Of a stretch of DNA of 64,000 bases, positions 22,237 to 32,366 are shown piece by piece. The stretch spans positions 30,355,004-30,419,003 of the forward strand of contig NC_067495.1 in the NCBI RefSeq assembly GCF_947179515.1, written 5' to 3'. Every line of letters starts with the position of its first letter. Position 1 is the stretch's first letter. The notes beneath the pieces are model-generated. The model saw only the letters and a list, made by a program, of their open reading frames with translations, ran no database searches and had not been told where the DNA came from. The position numbers and the translations under genes are program-made. The stretch is from Apodemus sylvaticus. Taxonomy: Eukaryota > Chordata > Mammalia > Rodentia > Muridae.

Positions 22237-23660
22237 AAAAGAATATTCCAGCAGTGGTTGTACATCAGTGCTGAAAGGACAGTGGAACCCTCTTTGGCCG
22301 ATGAGGACAATTCAAAAGTCTGTAGTATTGGTTGCTGCCAGGGATGTAAATTATTTCATGGGATTTCTGTTTCCAGGAATAACTCCTCATATTAACAGCA
22401 TGACTAAGATTAAGTTTAGGCCTTTGCTTCCAGCTTCCTACTTAAAGCATTCCAGTGACTACTTCATTGAATCAGTCCTCTTTTGCTGGATAGTCTAAGC
22501 TTTTGCTATTGAAAGTAAATTATAAAAACTCCTCTTGCATGTGTGTTTTTGCATGTGTGTTTTTGCATGCTTGTTTTTGCATTCATGTTTTTGCATGTGT
22601 ACAAGGTGATATTTTAAGCAAATTTAAAGATGGCTAGATTCAGCTTATTTTTCTGAATAAAAAAACATTGCAGACACTGAATGTCAGCCACATGCATTGT
22701 ATAGTCAGGGTAGAGTTCCAGTCTATTTGGCACTTGACACTCAATTCTAGAAACTTCATTAAGACATATGAGATCCTAGAGACTCCAGAGAGAATACTTA
22801 CTTTCATTTGAGCTCTAAGATAACAGACAATAAACTAACCTCTATTGCATTATATTGTACCATAATGTATATTTTCAAAAGAGCACTCAGGCATCTGAAA
22901 AGGAGAGTTGGAAAATAACCAATACACATAGACCTGTGGTATGTAGAAAGAATGGACATTTCTAAGGACCTAAGTGACATATTTATAAGATGCATATGGA
23001 CAATTTCATGGCCACAAAACGCTTTAAGCATCACTCAAATGTAAATAGAGAGGACATAGCCAGTTTTCAAGACTCCTTGTCTGTCGATAACATCCCTGAA
23101 GTTTTCTATTGAGAGCAAAGTAAAATGCCTCCCCACTTGCATCTATTTTTCTACATGTGCCAAACATTTTAAAATAAGAGTAGTGATGGCTAGATCTGGC
23201 CCATTTTGCTGCAAAAATAAGTGCCAAAAACATACCAGGCACAGAATTTCAGGTTCTATCGCTTAAGGGTTACAGGGAAGATAGAAGGTACCCACTTCAA
23301 ATTTTGAACTGCTATGAGGGCCCCAGAATATTCCCTTTCTGGCTGTAAGGAAGCAGCAAGTAAAGCAAGTTCTTAGCATTTAAATGCTAATAGATTCTAC
23401 TTATCAAAATATAAAAATAAACTATGAGTGATGATTGCATAATTACTTAATTGTCCTATCAAATGACACTTAAGAACTCTTAATTCTGTTCCTACACATT
23501 CTGTTTCTAGACTATTAAAGCCTTGGTGGGGGAACATGACATACTCTCTTACCCTGGTCTATAAGAAGGCTGGGGAAGTGTTTAGAGTAACTTGTTCAAT
23601 GCCTTCCTTGCAAGGAGAATGAAGCACAAAAAAGAGATGTGACATTTCTTGCATATACAT
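22237..23660. other. Non-coding sequence containing a diverged dispersed duplication
   Basis: No gene. Segments at about 22,490-22,720 and 23,090-23,275 resemble each other. Both have 'ctattga(a/g)ag', then 'cttgcat', then 'gatggctagat', then a CAG(A/G)CAC(T/A)GAAT word, in the same order. They look like two old copies of one repeat or a local duplication. Confidence 0.4.
22536..22602. repeat. Minisatellite with ~14-base unit (GCATGTGTGTTTTT)n
   Basis: About five units of GCATGTGTGTTTTT and close variants (GCATGCTTGTTTTT, GCATTCATGTTTTT) in tandem. It lies in the first of the two similar segments and is absent from the second, so it arose after they diverged. Confidence 0.85.
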
Positions 23661-24040
23661 TGTTAGTATATCAGTTGCCCATTATCTAAATAATGTGCAT
23701 AGCAAATTATTTCAAACTCTAGTGACTTAATAGATTCACTAACATACCTCAACTGGGTTTAGATTGGCTTGACTCCAACCTGTGGATCAAGTCCATGGCT
23801 TCACTATATCCATTAGACCCCAGACTACTGGGATGCTAAGAGTTTATGTACAATGTAAATGAGCACAAACCAAACTTTATCATGTAAGTATATTTGTTTT
23901 TGTTTGCAATTGCTGCTAACAGGTCATTGGCTGCAGCAAATTACAAGCCCAAGTCCAATTATGTACTTTCTAACTATAGTATAAGGAATTATAAGGACAT
24001 AGGGCAATGAGTGTGAATCCATGGAGGGAGAAAGAATCAT
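23661..24040. mobile_element. Possible ancient mammalian repeat
   Basis: 'atcagttgcccattatctaa', 'ctctagtgacttaatagatt' and 'gcagcaaattacaagcccaa' echo mammal-wide repeats that begin 'gttacctattgctgcgtaac…gtggcttaaa'. Diverged, and family unknown. Confidence 0.3.
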
Positions 24041-24470
24041 AGCTCTGAAGAAACCTACCATGGCTGGTGACCAAATGACCAGAACTCACAGTCCTTGACT
24101 CCTAGTTCAATTCTACATTAGTATTTATAAACCATTTTCATTCACCATCTTATGAACTCTTTCTCTAACATAATGAAGGGTTTAATAAGCTCCAGAGGAC
24201 TCAGAGAGAAAATAAGAAAGGCAAGATAGTGGTGGTGCTGAAGAAGACTGAAAAAGGTACCTATCACTGCTCTTTTCTGTAGAGCACATCCTTCCAGACT
24301 CTTCAAAAACTAAGTCAATAGAGTTGTTGAGAAGTTTCTTCTCTCTCTTTGTAGATACAGCAACTAAAGTTAATGGCCAACCTCACACTCATTTTTAGTG
24401 GTTTTTGAGTTCTATGCACAGTAGTCTGAGGTCCTTAATCCTGGGATATGATTTATGCAGAAAAGACGGG
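24041..24470. other. Unannotated non-coding sequence
   Basis: Nothing recognised. Confidence 0.4.
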
Positions 24471-24595
24471 CCCCAGCACCAGACACAGCTGACTGTGCAT
24501 CACATAACCACCACTGCCTTCGTTGTATAACTTAGGACAAGTTATATTTTCTCTGAGCCTCTGGTTCCTTCAATAAAACATCCTTCTGCTCTTTC
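24471..24595 (+). mobile_element. MIR SINE fragment
   Basis: 'gtataacttaggacaagtta', 'tattttctctgagcctctgg' and 'ttccttcaataaaacatcc' match the MIR core order (gtgaccttgggcaagttact, ctctgagcctcagtttcc). Confidence 0.6.
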
Positions 24596-24974
24596 CTTTC
24601 TACATTAGTGCCCACTCAGTAACTTTGCAAGTCATTCTAAGAAGCCTGTATTCTAAAACTTTGCTAAGAATACCCAATTCTTATTTCTCACATGCAAGTA
24701 TTTTATTATATGTAGGCCATCATGCCCTCCCTGTTTTCCCTGTTACAGCAACTGACATTACCATAGTGAATACAATTTATTTTTCCCTGTCATTGTGATG
24801 AGGAATCCATGCCTTCCAAAAGCCAAGTAGTTTTCCCACATCACATATCTATTAATTGGTAGCGCTTCGTGATACATGTGGCACCAGAACATCTGATGTT
24901 TAAACATAGTACTTTTCTGAGTCTTATTGACAGTAGAGTCAATCTCAAAAGGTGGTCGTATGGAATAAGAATAA
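24596..24974. other. Unannotated non-coding sequence
   Basis: Nothing recognised. Confidence 0.4.
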
Positions 24975-25040
24975 GAATCGCCCTGTCCTTGGCATAGTGC
25001 CTCTCATATAGAAGTGCACAGTAAGTGAATACATTGGGTT
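24975..25040 (+). mobile_element. MIR SINE 3' tail fragment
   Basis: 'tgtccttggcatagtgcctc' and 'agtgcacagtaagtgaatac' resemble the MIR end (gcctggcacatagtaagcgc). Short, so tentative. Confidence 0.4.
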
Positions 25041-25249
25041 CAATGTGTTATTTCCCAATCACATGTAAGACAATATTCACTGCATGTTTGGAATAGAAAG
25101 GGATCAAGCAGTCTCAGGAATGCTTGCAGCTATTATCTTCCATTGAGAGCATGTGAGCTAATAGTGACTGTGGTAACACACTGCTCCTTGCCACAGTTTT
25201 TGTTCCCATACATGTTCTCATTTTATCTTCTCAGACAGCCTGTCATGAT
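25041..25249. other. Unannotated non-coding sequence
   Basis: Nothing recognised. Confidence 0.35.
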
Positions 25250-25385
25250 GTGTGTCAGCTAAGCTTGATCATGCCTAAGGAGTGCGTGTGAATGCTGAGG
25301 CCCAGGGGATATTCATGTACAGGCTAGTGACAGAACCTACACTAGAAGCAGTATCACACAGTTCTCAGCCTCAGCTGAACAGGCC
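25250..25385 (-). mobile_element. MIR SINE fragment, antisense
   Basis: The plus strand shows 'aatgctgaggcccaggggat', 'ggctagtgacagaacctaca' and 'ctagaagcagtatcacacag'. This is the reversed MIR core (aactgaggcccagagaggtt, agctagtggcagagccggga). Confidence 0.55.
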
Positions 25386-25789
25386 ACTGAGGCAACCTTG
25401 TCATAGTCGAGGTTCATCTGTCTAGAACTATTAAACAAGCCACAACTGGGAGCCACAAGTGTAATCATTCATTTTCTGGCAGCCTCATCTTTAAAATGTG
25501 AATTTCAGGTGGGATTAGCTCTAGCAATATACTTTATTTAATCATAAACATTTGTATTTTAATGTAATATAAAATATTAACAAGGTATCTGCCTTCCTAT
25601 GGAAGGGCACTAAGTCATTAACTGCTGAGCCACGACTCCATTCCCGATATGCACCTTATAGAAGTGTTTCTGAAATATTTCCAGCATACTCCTACTTTCT
25701 TAGATTATGCAGAACACATTGAGTCTGACTTCTTAAGTTTGGGTCATTGTGAATATCTATTTGGGCACATATGTCCAGAGATCATGATC
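25386..25789. other. Unannotated non-coding sequence left of the assembly gap
   Basis: A weak SINE-like end ('ttaactgctgagccacgact') near 25,617 may be a residual B3 head on minus. Nothing else recognised. Confidence 0.35.
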
Positions 25790-25989
25790 NNNNNNNNNNN
25801 NNNNNNNNNNNNNNNNNNNNNNNNNNNNNNNNNNNNNNNNNNNNNNNNNNNNNNNNNNNNNNNNNNNNNNNNNNNNNNNNNNNNNNNNNNNNNNNNNNNN
25901 NNNNNNNNNNNNNNNNNNNNNNNNNNNNNNNNNNNNNNNNNNNNNNNNNNNNNNNNNNNNNNNNNNNNNNNNNNNNNNNNNNNNNNNNN
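25790..25989. other. Assembly gap (200 N)
   Basis: Exactly 200 N. A round number suggests a scaffolding placeholder rather than a measured size. The true distance and any missing sequence are unknown, and contiguity of the two sides depends on long-range data. Protein frames running through it are artefacts. Confidence 0.99.
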
Positions 25990-26289
25990 CCAACCCACCC
26001 CAAAATGTATATGAGACCTTGTCCATAAGAAATAAAGCATCAAAGATCATCTGAGAACATCTGTCATATAAGAGCTGTAATACTTTTGGAGGAAGAGTGT
26101 TCTCTCCTGAAGCTTTCATTGCTTGGAGGTGTTTGAGCCTACCATGGTCACTTCCTGACCTTAGCTCCTTGCCCCCAGCGCCCCACGAATATCCAAGTTC
26201 CCCTTACTGGCTCTTAGCCTCGGTCAGACTCCCCCACTTCCTTTTAGAAAGTGCAATTCTTGGGTCAGTCTAGCAAGGCCAGACCTCTG

Positions 26290-26645
26290 TAGATTTCCAC
26301 AGACAGCATCCCATACACAGACTTGCACTAGGTATTTTGGGTACATAGTTAATAGTGTGATTCCTTATGAAGTTTTCAGACATCCTTACTGTTATTTTAC
26401 CCTACCTCATTAGAGCCCTCCAATTATCCCGTTTTTCTCTTTAGATCACTTATACTCTACTATTTCCCTCTATTGATCCTCCACCGTCTCACCCATGCAA
26501 TGGTCCCCTTTTACTTTCTTGGTTTCTGCAGTCACTCTAGGTGGGAACTAGGAGCCTGGATGAGAAAGAACATGTGAAGTTTGCCTTTCTGCATATGGGT
26601 TGTATCATTTAATATGATCTTTTCTAGTTCAATCCATTTACAGGG
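26290..26645 (-). mobile_element. Old L1 3' end, antisense (ORF2 extreme C-terminus plus 3'UTR remnant)
   Basis: 'gtttgcctttctgcatatgg', 'gttgtatcatttaatatgat' and 'cttttctagttcaatccatt' are the reversed ORF2 C-terminal coding sequence, also seen at 20.8, 31.8 and 42.7 kb but far more diverged here. Sequence to the left (e.g. 'caatggtccccttttacttt') looks like the matching 3'UTR of an old rodent L1. Left boundary approximate. Confidence 0.5.
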
Positions 26646-26871
26646 CTAGACTCTGGAGAAGAAAGTGGAGGGTCTGACTAGATGGAGAGGCTGCAGGTGA
26701 CATGTACTTATTTTGCATGTAATTAAAAGAAAGCTTATGGATGCAATTGGCCTATCCCAGAACCCTGTGACAGCTTTCTGCTACTTGATGGAAATTTCTA
26801 CACACTGCTAAGCTGGCAGATCTGTTCTGGACTTTGAGATTGTGAAAAGTAGGATCACTGACATGTAAAAC

Positions 26872-26874
<3 letters not shown>

Positions 26875-26963
<89 letters not shown>
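26875..26963. repeat. (CT)27(GT)17 compound microsatellite
   Basis: About 54 bases of CT switch at 26,929 to about 34 bases of GT. Confidence 0.97.
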
Positions 26964-26965
<2 letters not shown>

Positions 26966-27024
26966 TTCTCTGAAAAATATTTATTTGGTCTGCCCAACAT
27001 ACTTCTAGTTAATAAACTTGAACC

Positions 27025-27105
27025 AGGCAGATCTGTAACTTCAGTACTTGGGAGACTTGTAATTCAAGGTTATCTGGGCTATATATCAATATCCTATCAA
27101 AGAAA
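27025..27105 (+). mobile_element. B1-type SINE fragment
   Basis: 'gcagatctgtaacttcagta', 'cttgggagacttgtaattca' and 'aggttatctgggctatatat' correspond to the B1 middle. The A/G-rich stretch to about 27,140 is the tail. Confidence 0.5.
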
Positions 27106-27410
27106 AAGGAGGAGTAAAGGAAGGAAGGAAGGGAGGGAATAAAAACAGGGGGGAAGATTAACCAAAGGGGTAAAATTCTGACCAAGAGGCAAATAAATGT
27201 CAGGCCAATGAGTTCATTAATCACATCCAATAATTTAGACAACCACAATGAAACAACAAGTCCACAGAAGAATATGTCACCTGTTGGTCATTTTGTCACC
27301 AGGAGGAACCAAATGTACCAGGAATAGACATAGACAGGAACCAAAATCAAACTTACCTCTATAAGCACTATACTTGGATTGGAAGAATGAAAAAAATAAG
27401 GGGATGTTTC

Positions 27411-27797
27411 TTAATAAGAGTTTTATTGCTATAAAGAGATACCATGACCAAGGCAACTCTTACAAAGAAAAACATTTAATTGGGACTGGCAAACCATTTC
27501 AGAGGTTTAGTCCTTTATCATCATGGAGGGAAGCAAGGCAGTGTGCAAGCAGGCTTTGAGCTGGAGGAGCTGAGAGTTCTCCATCTTGATCCACAGGCAG
27601 CAGAAGGAGACTGTGTGTCACACTGGGTGGAGCTTGAGCACAGGAGACTTCAAAGCCCACCCACACAGTGACACACTTCCATCAAAACCATGCCTACTCC
27701 AGCAAGGCCATACTTCCTAATAGCGCTGCTGCCATGAGCTTAGCATTCAAACATGAGTGACTATGGGGGCCAAACCTATTCAACCCCCCCCCCCCCA
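27411..27797. mobile_element. Rodent medium-length interspersed repeat, ending in a C-run
   Basis: 'agagataccatgaccaaggc', 'aactcttacaaagaaaaaca', 'tttaattgggactggcaaac', 'gcccacccacacagtgacac' and 'gccatacttcctaatagcgc' are the body of a very common rodent repeat (wording 'gacaccatgaccaaggcaac…acacctcctaatagtgccac'). It ends in a run of 13-14 C. It is well preserved. I do not have a certain family name. Confidence 0.6.
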
Positions 27798-27894
27798 GAA
27801 TGTATTAAAATATTTTACTTCAATAAATATAGGACATAATCAGATATAAGATACATCATAATTTTATGCACCATAAAGATATAAAAACACCATG

Positions 27895-28065
27895 AAGCTA
27901 GATGTGGTGGCACATTTCTCTATTCTCAGTATTTGGCCATTGAAGGCAGGAGGATCCTGCGTTAAAAGCTAGAGTGGCTACATTGCAAGCTCCAGACCTA
28001 CCTTGTCTACACAATGATGCACAAATGATGATATACAAAGTAACAAAAGTAAATAAATAAAACCT
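27895..28065 (+). mobile_element. Diverged B1 SINE with A-rich tail
   Basis: 'gctagatgtggtggcacatt', 'ttgaaggcaggaggatcctg' and 'acctaccttgtctacacaat' follow the B1 order. The AAATAAATAAATAAAA tail closes the element. Confidence 0.7.
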
Positions 28066-30799
28066 TTCAATTAAGCAGCCTAAAACTAGTATCTTTTAAA
28101 GACTTCTTTCCTCATTGAATGATCTGACTTTGACTTAAGTTGATACAGTTGTTCTTTTTCCTCATATACCATCCTGACGCTTATATTAAAATGTTCAAAT
28201 TTCAGTCTTCTGAATGAGTTCCACTTGAAATGACAGACAGCTGCACCACACAGACTCAGCCTCCACACCACGAAAAGGATAAACTTACATTGTTGTCTTG
28301 GGGTCGGGAGGAGGGTTGTATTGCAAATTGCTGATGTCAATTCTCCACATGATGGAGCTTGCTGTTTTCCAGATTTGTACTTGAAGGGCTGAGATCTTCC
28401 GTTCAAGAGCTCAAGTTGGCATGTGAGTGGGCAATGCCCACTGCATAGCTGCCATCACTTAATGTGCACAATGTACATTATTGCAGTAATGAGGTGAATG
28501 GTAGAAGGAAAGGTTCCTAGAATTGATGGAGTCAGGATTCAGATTATGTAGATTTCCACACTCTTATTATCCAAAAACAATCAAACAAATAATAACATCT
28601 CATTGTCGATTTAGAGGTCATTGTTTTTATCTTTGAAAAAAAATAGTGAGTTTCATTGGATGTGTTCTCATGAGGCCTCAGAGTTGGTTTCTTTGAGAGC
28701 AGGTTTGAGAACTATTTTCTCTCAGGAGAGATGACACACAGGCTTAAAAACTCAGCAGAACCTTGATCTCTAAAGTAATAAGTGAAACCACCACCACACT
28801 GTGATATGAGTTAATCTAGTTTTACTGTGGCAGCATGTATCATATTTTGTGGAGGTTCAGTTATATTCTTCCCATTTAGGAACGGTGGTGAAAGGACAAA
28901 CTGATGTTTTTAAATTGTTTTTTAAATTAGCCAGCATGGTTCACTTGGTATTTGCTGAGCCTTCAAAGTTATGATTCACTGTAAAGCTCTGGCAATAATA
29001 GAAGATCCCAAAGAAAAGGTTTTGAATGCTGAAAAAAAATTTCAGCTGAAATTCCATAAATATTTATGTCACATTACTCTGTGACTATGCATCTGACACC
29101 TGAGCTAAGAATAACTAGCTTCAAGTATCAGGAGCCAGACACTCAATAAATCTCAATTTCAATTCTGACCTGTAATTAAACTTTAAAATCACAAAGTCTT
29201 TTCTTGGGAACATACATGCTTTTTTTGGACAGGGGCTGGGGAGGGGCAAGGCGGGAAGGAACAAATGGAAAGTATGACATCAATAAAAGAGGACACAGAA
29301 AACAGAGGCACCAAATGGAATCCCAGAATAATGTCCTTTCCCATCTACAAATGGAGTCTACATTCATGGGCTGTCAAATGGAATAGCTGACTTAAAAGGA
29401 TGTGAGACACTTTAGATGGTGACCTCACGACAGATTTCCCCAAGGCACACATGGATGGTTAGTCTTCACCTAGGGATTGAATATGGTGAAAGGTCAATGA
29501 CAGAAACTGCTGTGTCTTTGAAGTGCTATAGAGCCCAGTATATTACAGTCAGCAGTCAACAGCATCATTGCTTCAGGTGCCAAGTAGAGTTTATTAGCTG
29601 TGATTTTATGAGATAGTGAAAGAAGCTGAAATACTTCTGTGCAGCTATAGAAAAGTGTAGCATGGAGGCCAAGAATCATTATCAGTTGTTGGAGTGTTGA
29701 CAATGGAGTCTTCTGAAAACTGTTGCTGTTTGCATAAATATTAACATGGAAGCCATTTGGTTCTTTGACATAGAAGCTACTTTTCTTTTTTTTATTTTGT
29801 TAAAAAGATGTGCCTTTACGTGTCACAAATTACTGATCAAAATATTGTGTATTTGTGGGGGGATGCATGAGTGATTCTAGCAGAGGAAAAAGTGGGATAG
29901 AGAGCTAAACACACATGATCTCCTGTGCCTGTTCAAGGAATCTTGATCTAGTCATACCATCCCAGCCTCCATATGAAATGGCTCCCAGAAAACGAGTAAG
30001 ACCAAACAAAGACATCTGCATCCATTCTCTAGAGTGAATTCACAGACATCTTTGTGGGCTCTGTCTTAACTTCCCCTGCTCTCTCCCATCCAGGTCCTGG
30101 TTGTAATATATATTATTCCACTCAACTAGGTCCATGTCTTTCAAAATACCTTCAGGACCTTTCTAAAAGATACTGTCTAAGATACTTTTCAGGGGCATAT
30201 TTTTGCCTTCTATAAATAGGCAGAATTCCATAGCAAATAAATCTAGAGCCTTACATTATATGTGAAGGTGGTAGATTTACAGTGAAATATGTTGACCTGC
30301 ATTCTGCCAAAAGTTTGCCAGCTTTTCCAAATTCAGCTAATTCAGATTAATTCTTTTCCTGTCCAAAACTTCCATATAAAGTAAAATATCCATATGTATA
30401 ATTAAGATCTTTTCATGGTATGAAAAAATGATCTAATTCTTCCAAATAATTAAGTGTTTGAAAAGCACAGGATGGTCCTAAGGGCCTGGGAGCAAATAGA
30501 GTCGATTGCACCCCCATGAATGGAGATCAGGGTATAGACAAGGAGGGCATTGCCAAAATTTCCCTCAAGTTGCCTACTGAGTATATCACTGCAAAACTGT
30601 TCCTTTGGCACAAGTATTCCCTCCCTGCCTCATCTCTACAACATATGTCTGTGTCTGTACAGAGGGCGCAGAGAGAAAGCACATCAGCACGATAACTGGC
30701 TGCCAAGCAGATAAAATGCTCACAAGAATGGATGAGTCCGGGTTGTTACAGTTGGCCAGACCTTTCAGCATTGTTCTGACCCTGTTTATATCTAAATCA
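28066..30799. other. Unannotated non-coding sequence, 2.7 kb
   Basis: No coding frame with family character. The longest (28,086-28,406 minus) has no recognised homology. I recognise no repeats in this stretch, which makes it one of the longest repeat-poor intervals in the window. It may hold old or functional non-coding sequence. Confidence 0.4.
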
Positions 30800-31088
30800 G
30801 CACTGTCCAAAACAAACACAATGCAAGCCATGTAGATAACTTTCAATGTCTTAGTAACCATGTTCTAAAATGTCCAAAGAAATATTAATAATGTAGTTTA
30901 TTAAGCCCTACAATCTAACATATCATCTATTCAGTATGCAATTAATAGTAATAAATTACTATACTACGTTGAATGTTTTCCATAGCAAGTGCTTGAAATC
31001 AGTCTTTTTGACTCTCTCCAAGCACATTTTGGTTGGAACTAGCCATATTTCACACGCTCAAGGCTATTGGCTTCAGTATTAGACAACC
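30800..31088. mobile_element. MER58/MER5-like hAT MITE, near complete
   Basis: It starts 'cagcactgtccaaaacaaac', has 'aatgcaagccatgtagataa', 'cttagtaaccatgttctaaa', 'ttggttggaactagccatat' and 'ttcacacgctcaaggctatt', and ends 'ggcttcagtattagacaa'. Both terminal regions correspond to the inverted ends (CAGYRCTGTCCAAT) of the mammal-wide element. It is reversed relative to the copy at 4.16 kb. Confidence 0.6.
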
Positions 31089-31299
31089 CTCTTGCCTCCT
31101 GTAACAAAGCAAACTGAAGTCCAGAACCTCAGCTAATTCATTGGAAACATAAGGTTACTAGATATTCTATTTGTCTGTTTGAAAGGGAGAGCTAGCTTTT
31201 TCAAATTTGAAGTGTGCTATCCCAATCTATTGTAGGGTTTTTTATTCTTGTAAATTTTTTCTCCAATTTAAAAAAATTAAAATAAATGCACAGGACTGT

Positions 31300-31632
31300 C
31301 CTGATTAATTTTTATTGCCAACTTGGCACAATCAAGAGACACCTGGGAAGAGGGACTCAACTGAAGGAGAGAACCCAGATCAGACTGGCCTGTGGCCATA
31401 TCTATAGAGGAATTGATTGTTGATTGATATGGAAGGTCCCAGACTACTATGTTTGGTCCTACCCTTGGGCAGGTGTCTTAGGATGTATGAGAAAGCTGGC
31501 TGAGTGTGAGTCAGGAAGAGCACACCAATAGCACTGTTTCTCCAAGGTTTCTGATTCAGTTCCTGCCCCCAGGAAAATGCCTAGTTTATCTATCCTGATC
31601 TCTCAATGATGGACTGTAACTTATAAATGTAA
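31300..31632 (+). mobile_element. Rodent medium-length repeat, left part (split by L1 insertion)
   Basis: 'tttattgccaacttggcaca', 'gacacctgggaagagggact', 'cagactggcctgtggccata' and 'tctcaatgatggactgtaac' are in the order of a common rodent repeat. It breaks off at 31,632 in 'cttataaatgtaa'. Its missing end (gtaagccagaaaag…aagttgcttt) is found at 35,692-35,760, so the intervening 4 kb is an insertion. Confidence 0.7.
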
Positions 31633-32198
31633 TCTGGCTTTCTTCTTCTTCCTCCCCAGTGGGACTGGATTGCGACATCCTCACTTAAACCCTTTCACTT
31701 GTTAACCTTCTTGAGTTTTGTAGATTGTATCTTGGGTATTCTGTGGTTTTTTGGCTAATATCCACTTATCAGTGAGTACATACCATGCATGTCCTTTTAG
31801 GTCTGAGTTACCTCACTCAGGATGATATTTCTAGTTCCATCAATTTGCCTGCAAAGCTCATGATGTCCTCATTCTTAATAGCTGAGTAGTATTCCATTGT
31901 ATAAATGAACCTCATTTTCTGTATCCATTCTTCTGTTGTAGAACATCTGGATTGTTTACAGCTTCTGGCTATCACAAATAAGGCTGCTATGAACATAGTA
32001 GAACATGTGCCCTTGGGATGTGGTGGGGCATAAGGCCAAGAGTGGTACAGCTGGGTCCTTAGGTAGAACCAATTTTCAGAGGTACCTCCAGATTGATTTC
32101 CAGAGTTGTTGTACCGGTTTGAAATCCCATCAACAATGGAAGAGTGTTCCTCTTTCTCCACATCCTCACCAGAATCTGCTGTCACCTGAGTTTTTTGA
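31633..32198 (-). mobile_element. Lx-type L1, inverted 5' segment, first part
   Basis: Read on minus, this covers the ORF2 C-terminus (…WIQKMRFIYTMEYYSAI…) and the first part of the 3'UTR, ending at 31,633. The piece resumes at 34,562-34,680. The variant ORF2 end (NEDIMSFAGKLMELE) marks an older family than the L1 at 32.4 kb. The 3'UTR edge here abuts, in L1 coordinates, the start of the direct segment at 34,681, the signature of 5' inversion by twin priming. Confidence 0.8.
32187..32198. repeat. Target-site duplication, left copy (TGAGTTTTTTGA)
   Basis: TGAGTTTTTTGA here and TGAGTTTTTGA at 34,562-34,572 flank the tandem-unit element. They are the same point of the Lx ORF2 sequence, duplicated on insertion. 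Confidence 0.75.
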
Positions 32199-32366
32199 AA
32201 AGCATGTTCTTTTATTGAAAAAGGAAACAAAAACTCTTTATGATAAAATTGAAGGTTTACATGGAAAATCTTTCTGAAAAAAATAGAAGAGATATATAGA
32301 AAAACATCTTAAATTTTCATGGAACAAAAGAATAAAGTGGTAGACATAAAAACATTGCTAAATTAA
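32199..32366 (+). mobile_element. Unnamed element built of ~154-bp tandem units, left part
   Basis: AT-rich sequence with no open frame of note. A motif 'gaaggtttacatggaaaatc' at 32,251 recurs as 'gaagattcatgtgaaaatat' (34,310) and 'gaagatttacctggaaaata' (34,466) once the intervening L1 is removed, giving steps of about 152 and 156 bases. The element sits between TSDs and ends A-rich on the right, which suggests retro-insertion on plus. I cannot name it; rodent satellite-like repeats are one possibility. Confidence 0.7.
32355..32366. repeat. Target-site duplication, left copy (TTGCTAAATTAA)
   Basis: The identical 12-mer lies at 34,262-34,273, directly after the poly(A) of the plus-strand L1. 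It defines that L1 as an insertion into the tandem-unit element. Confidence 0.85.

Noticed and set aside
25649..26119. Reading frames of 73-121 codons across the gap
   Set aside because: They are open only because the 200 N carry no stops.
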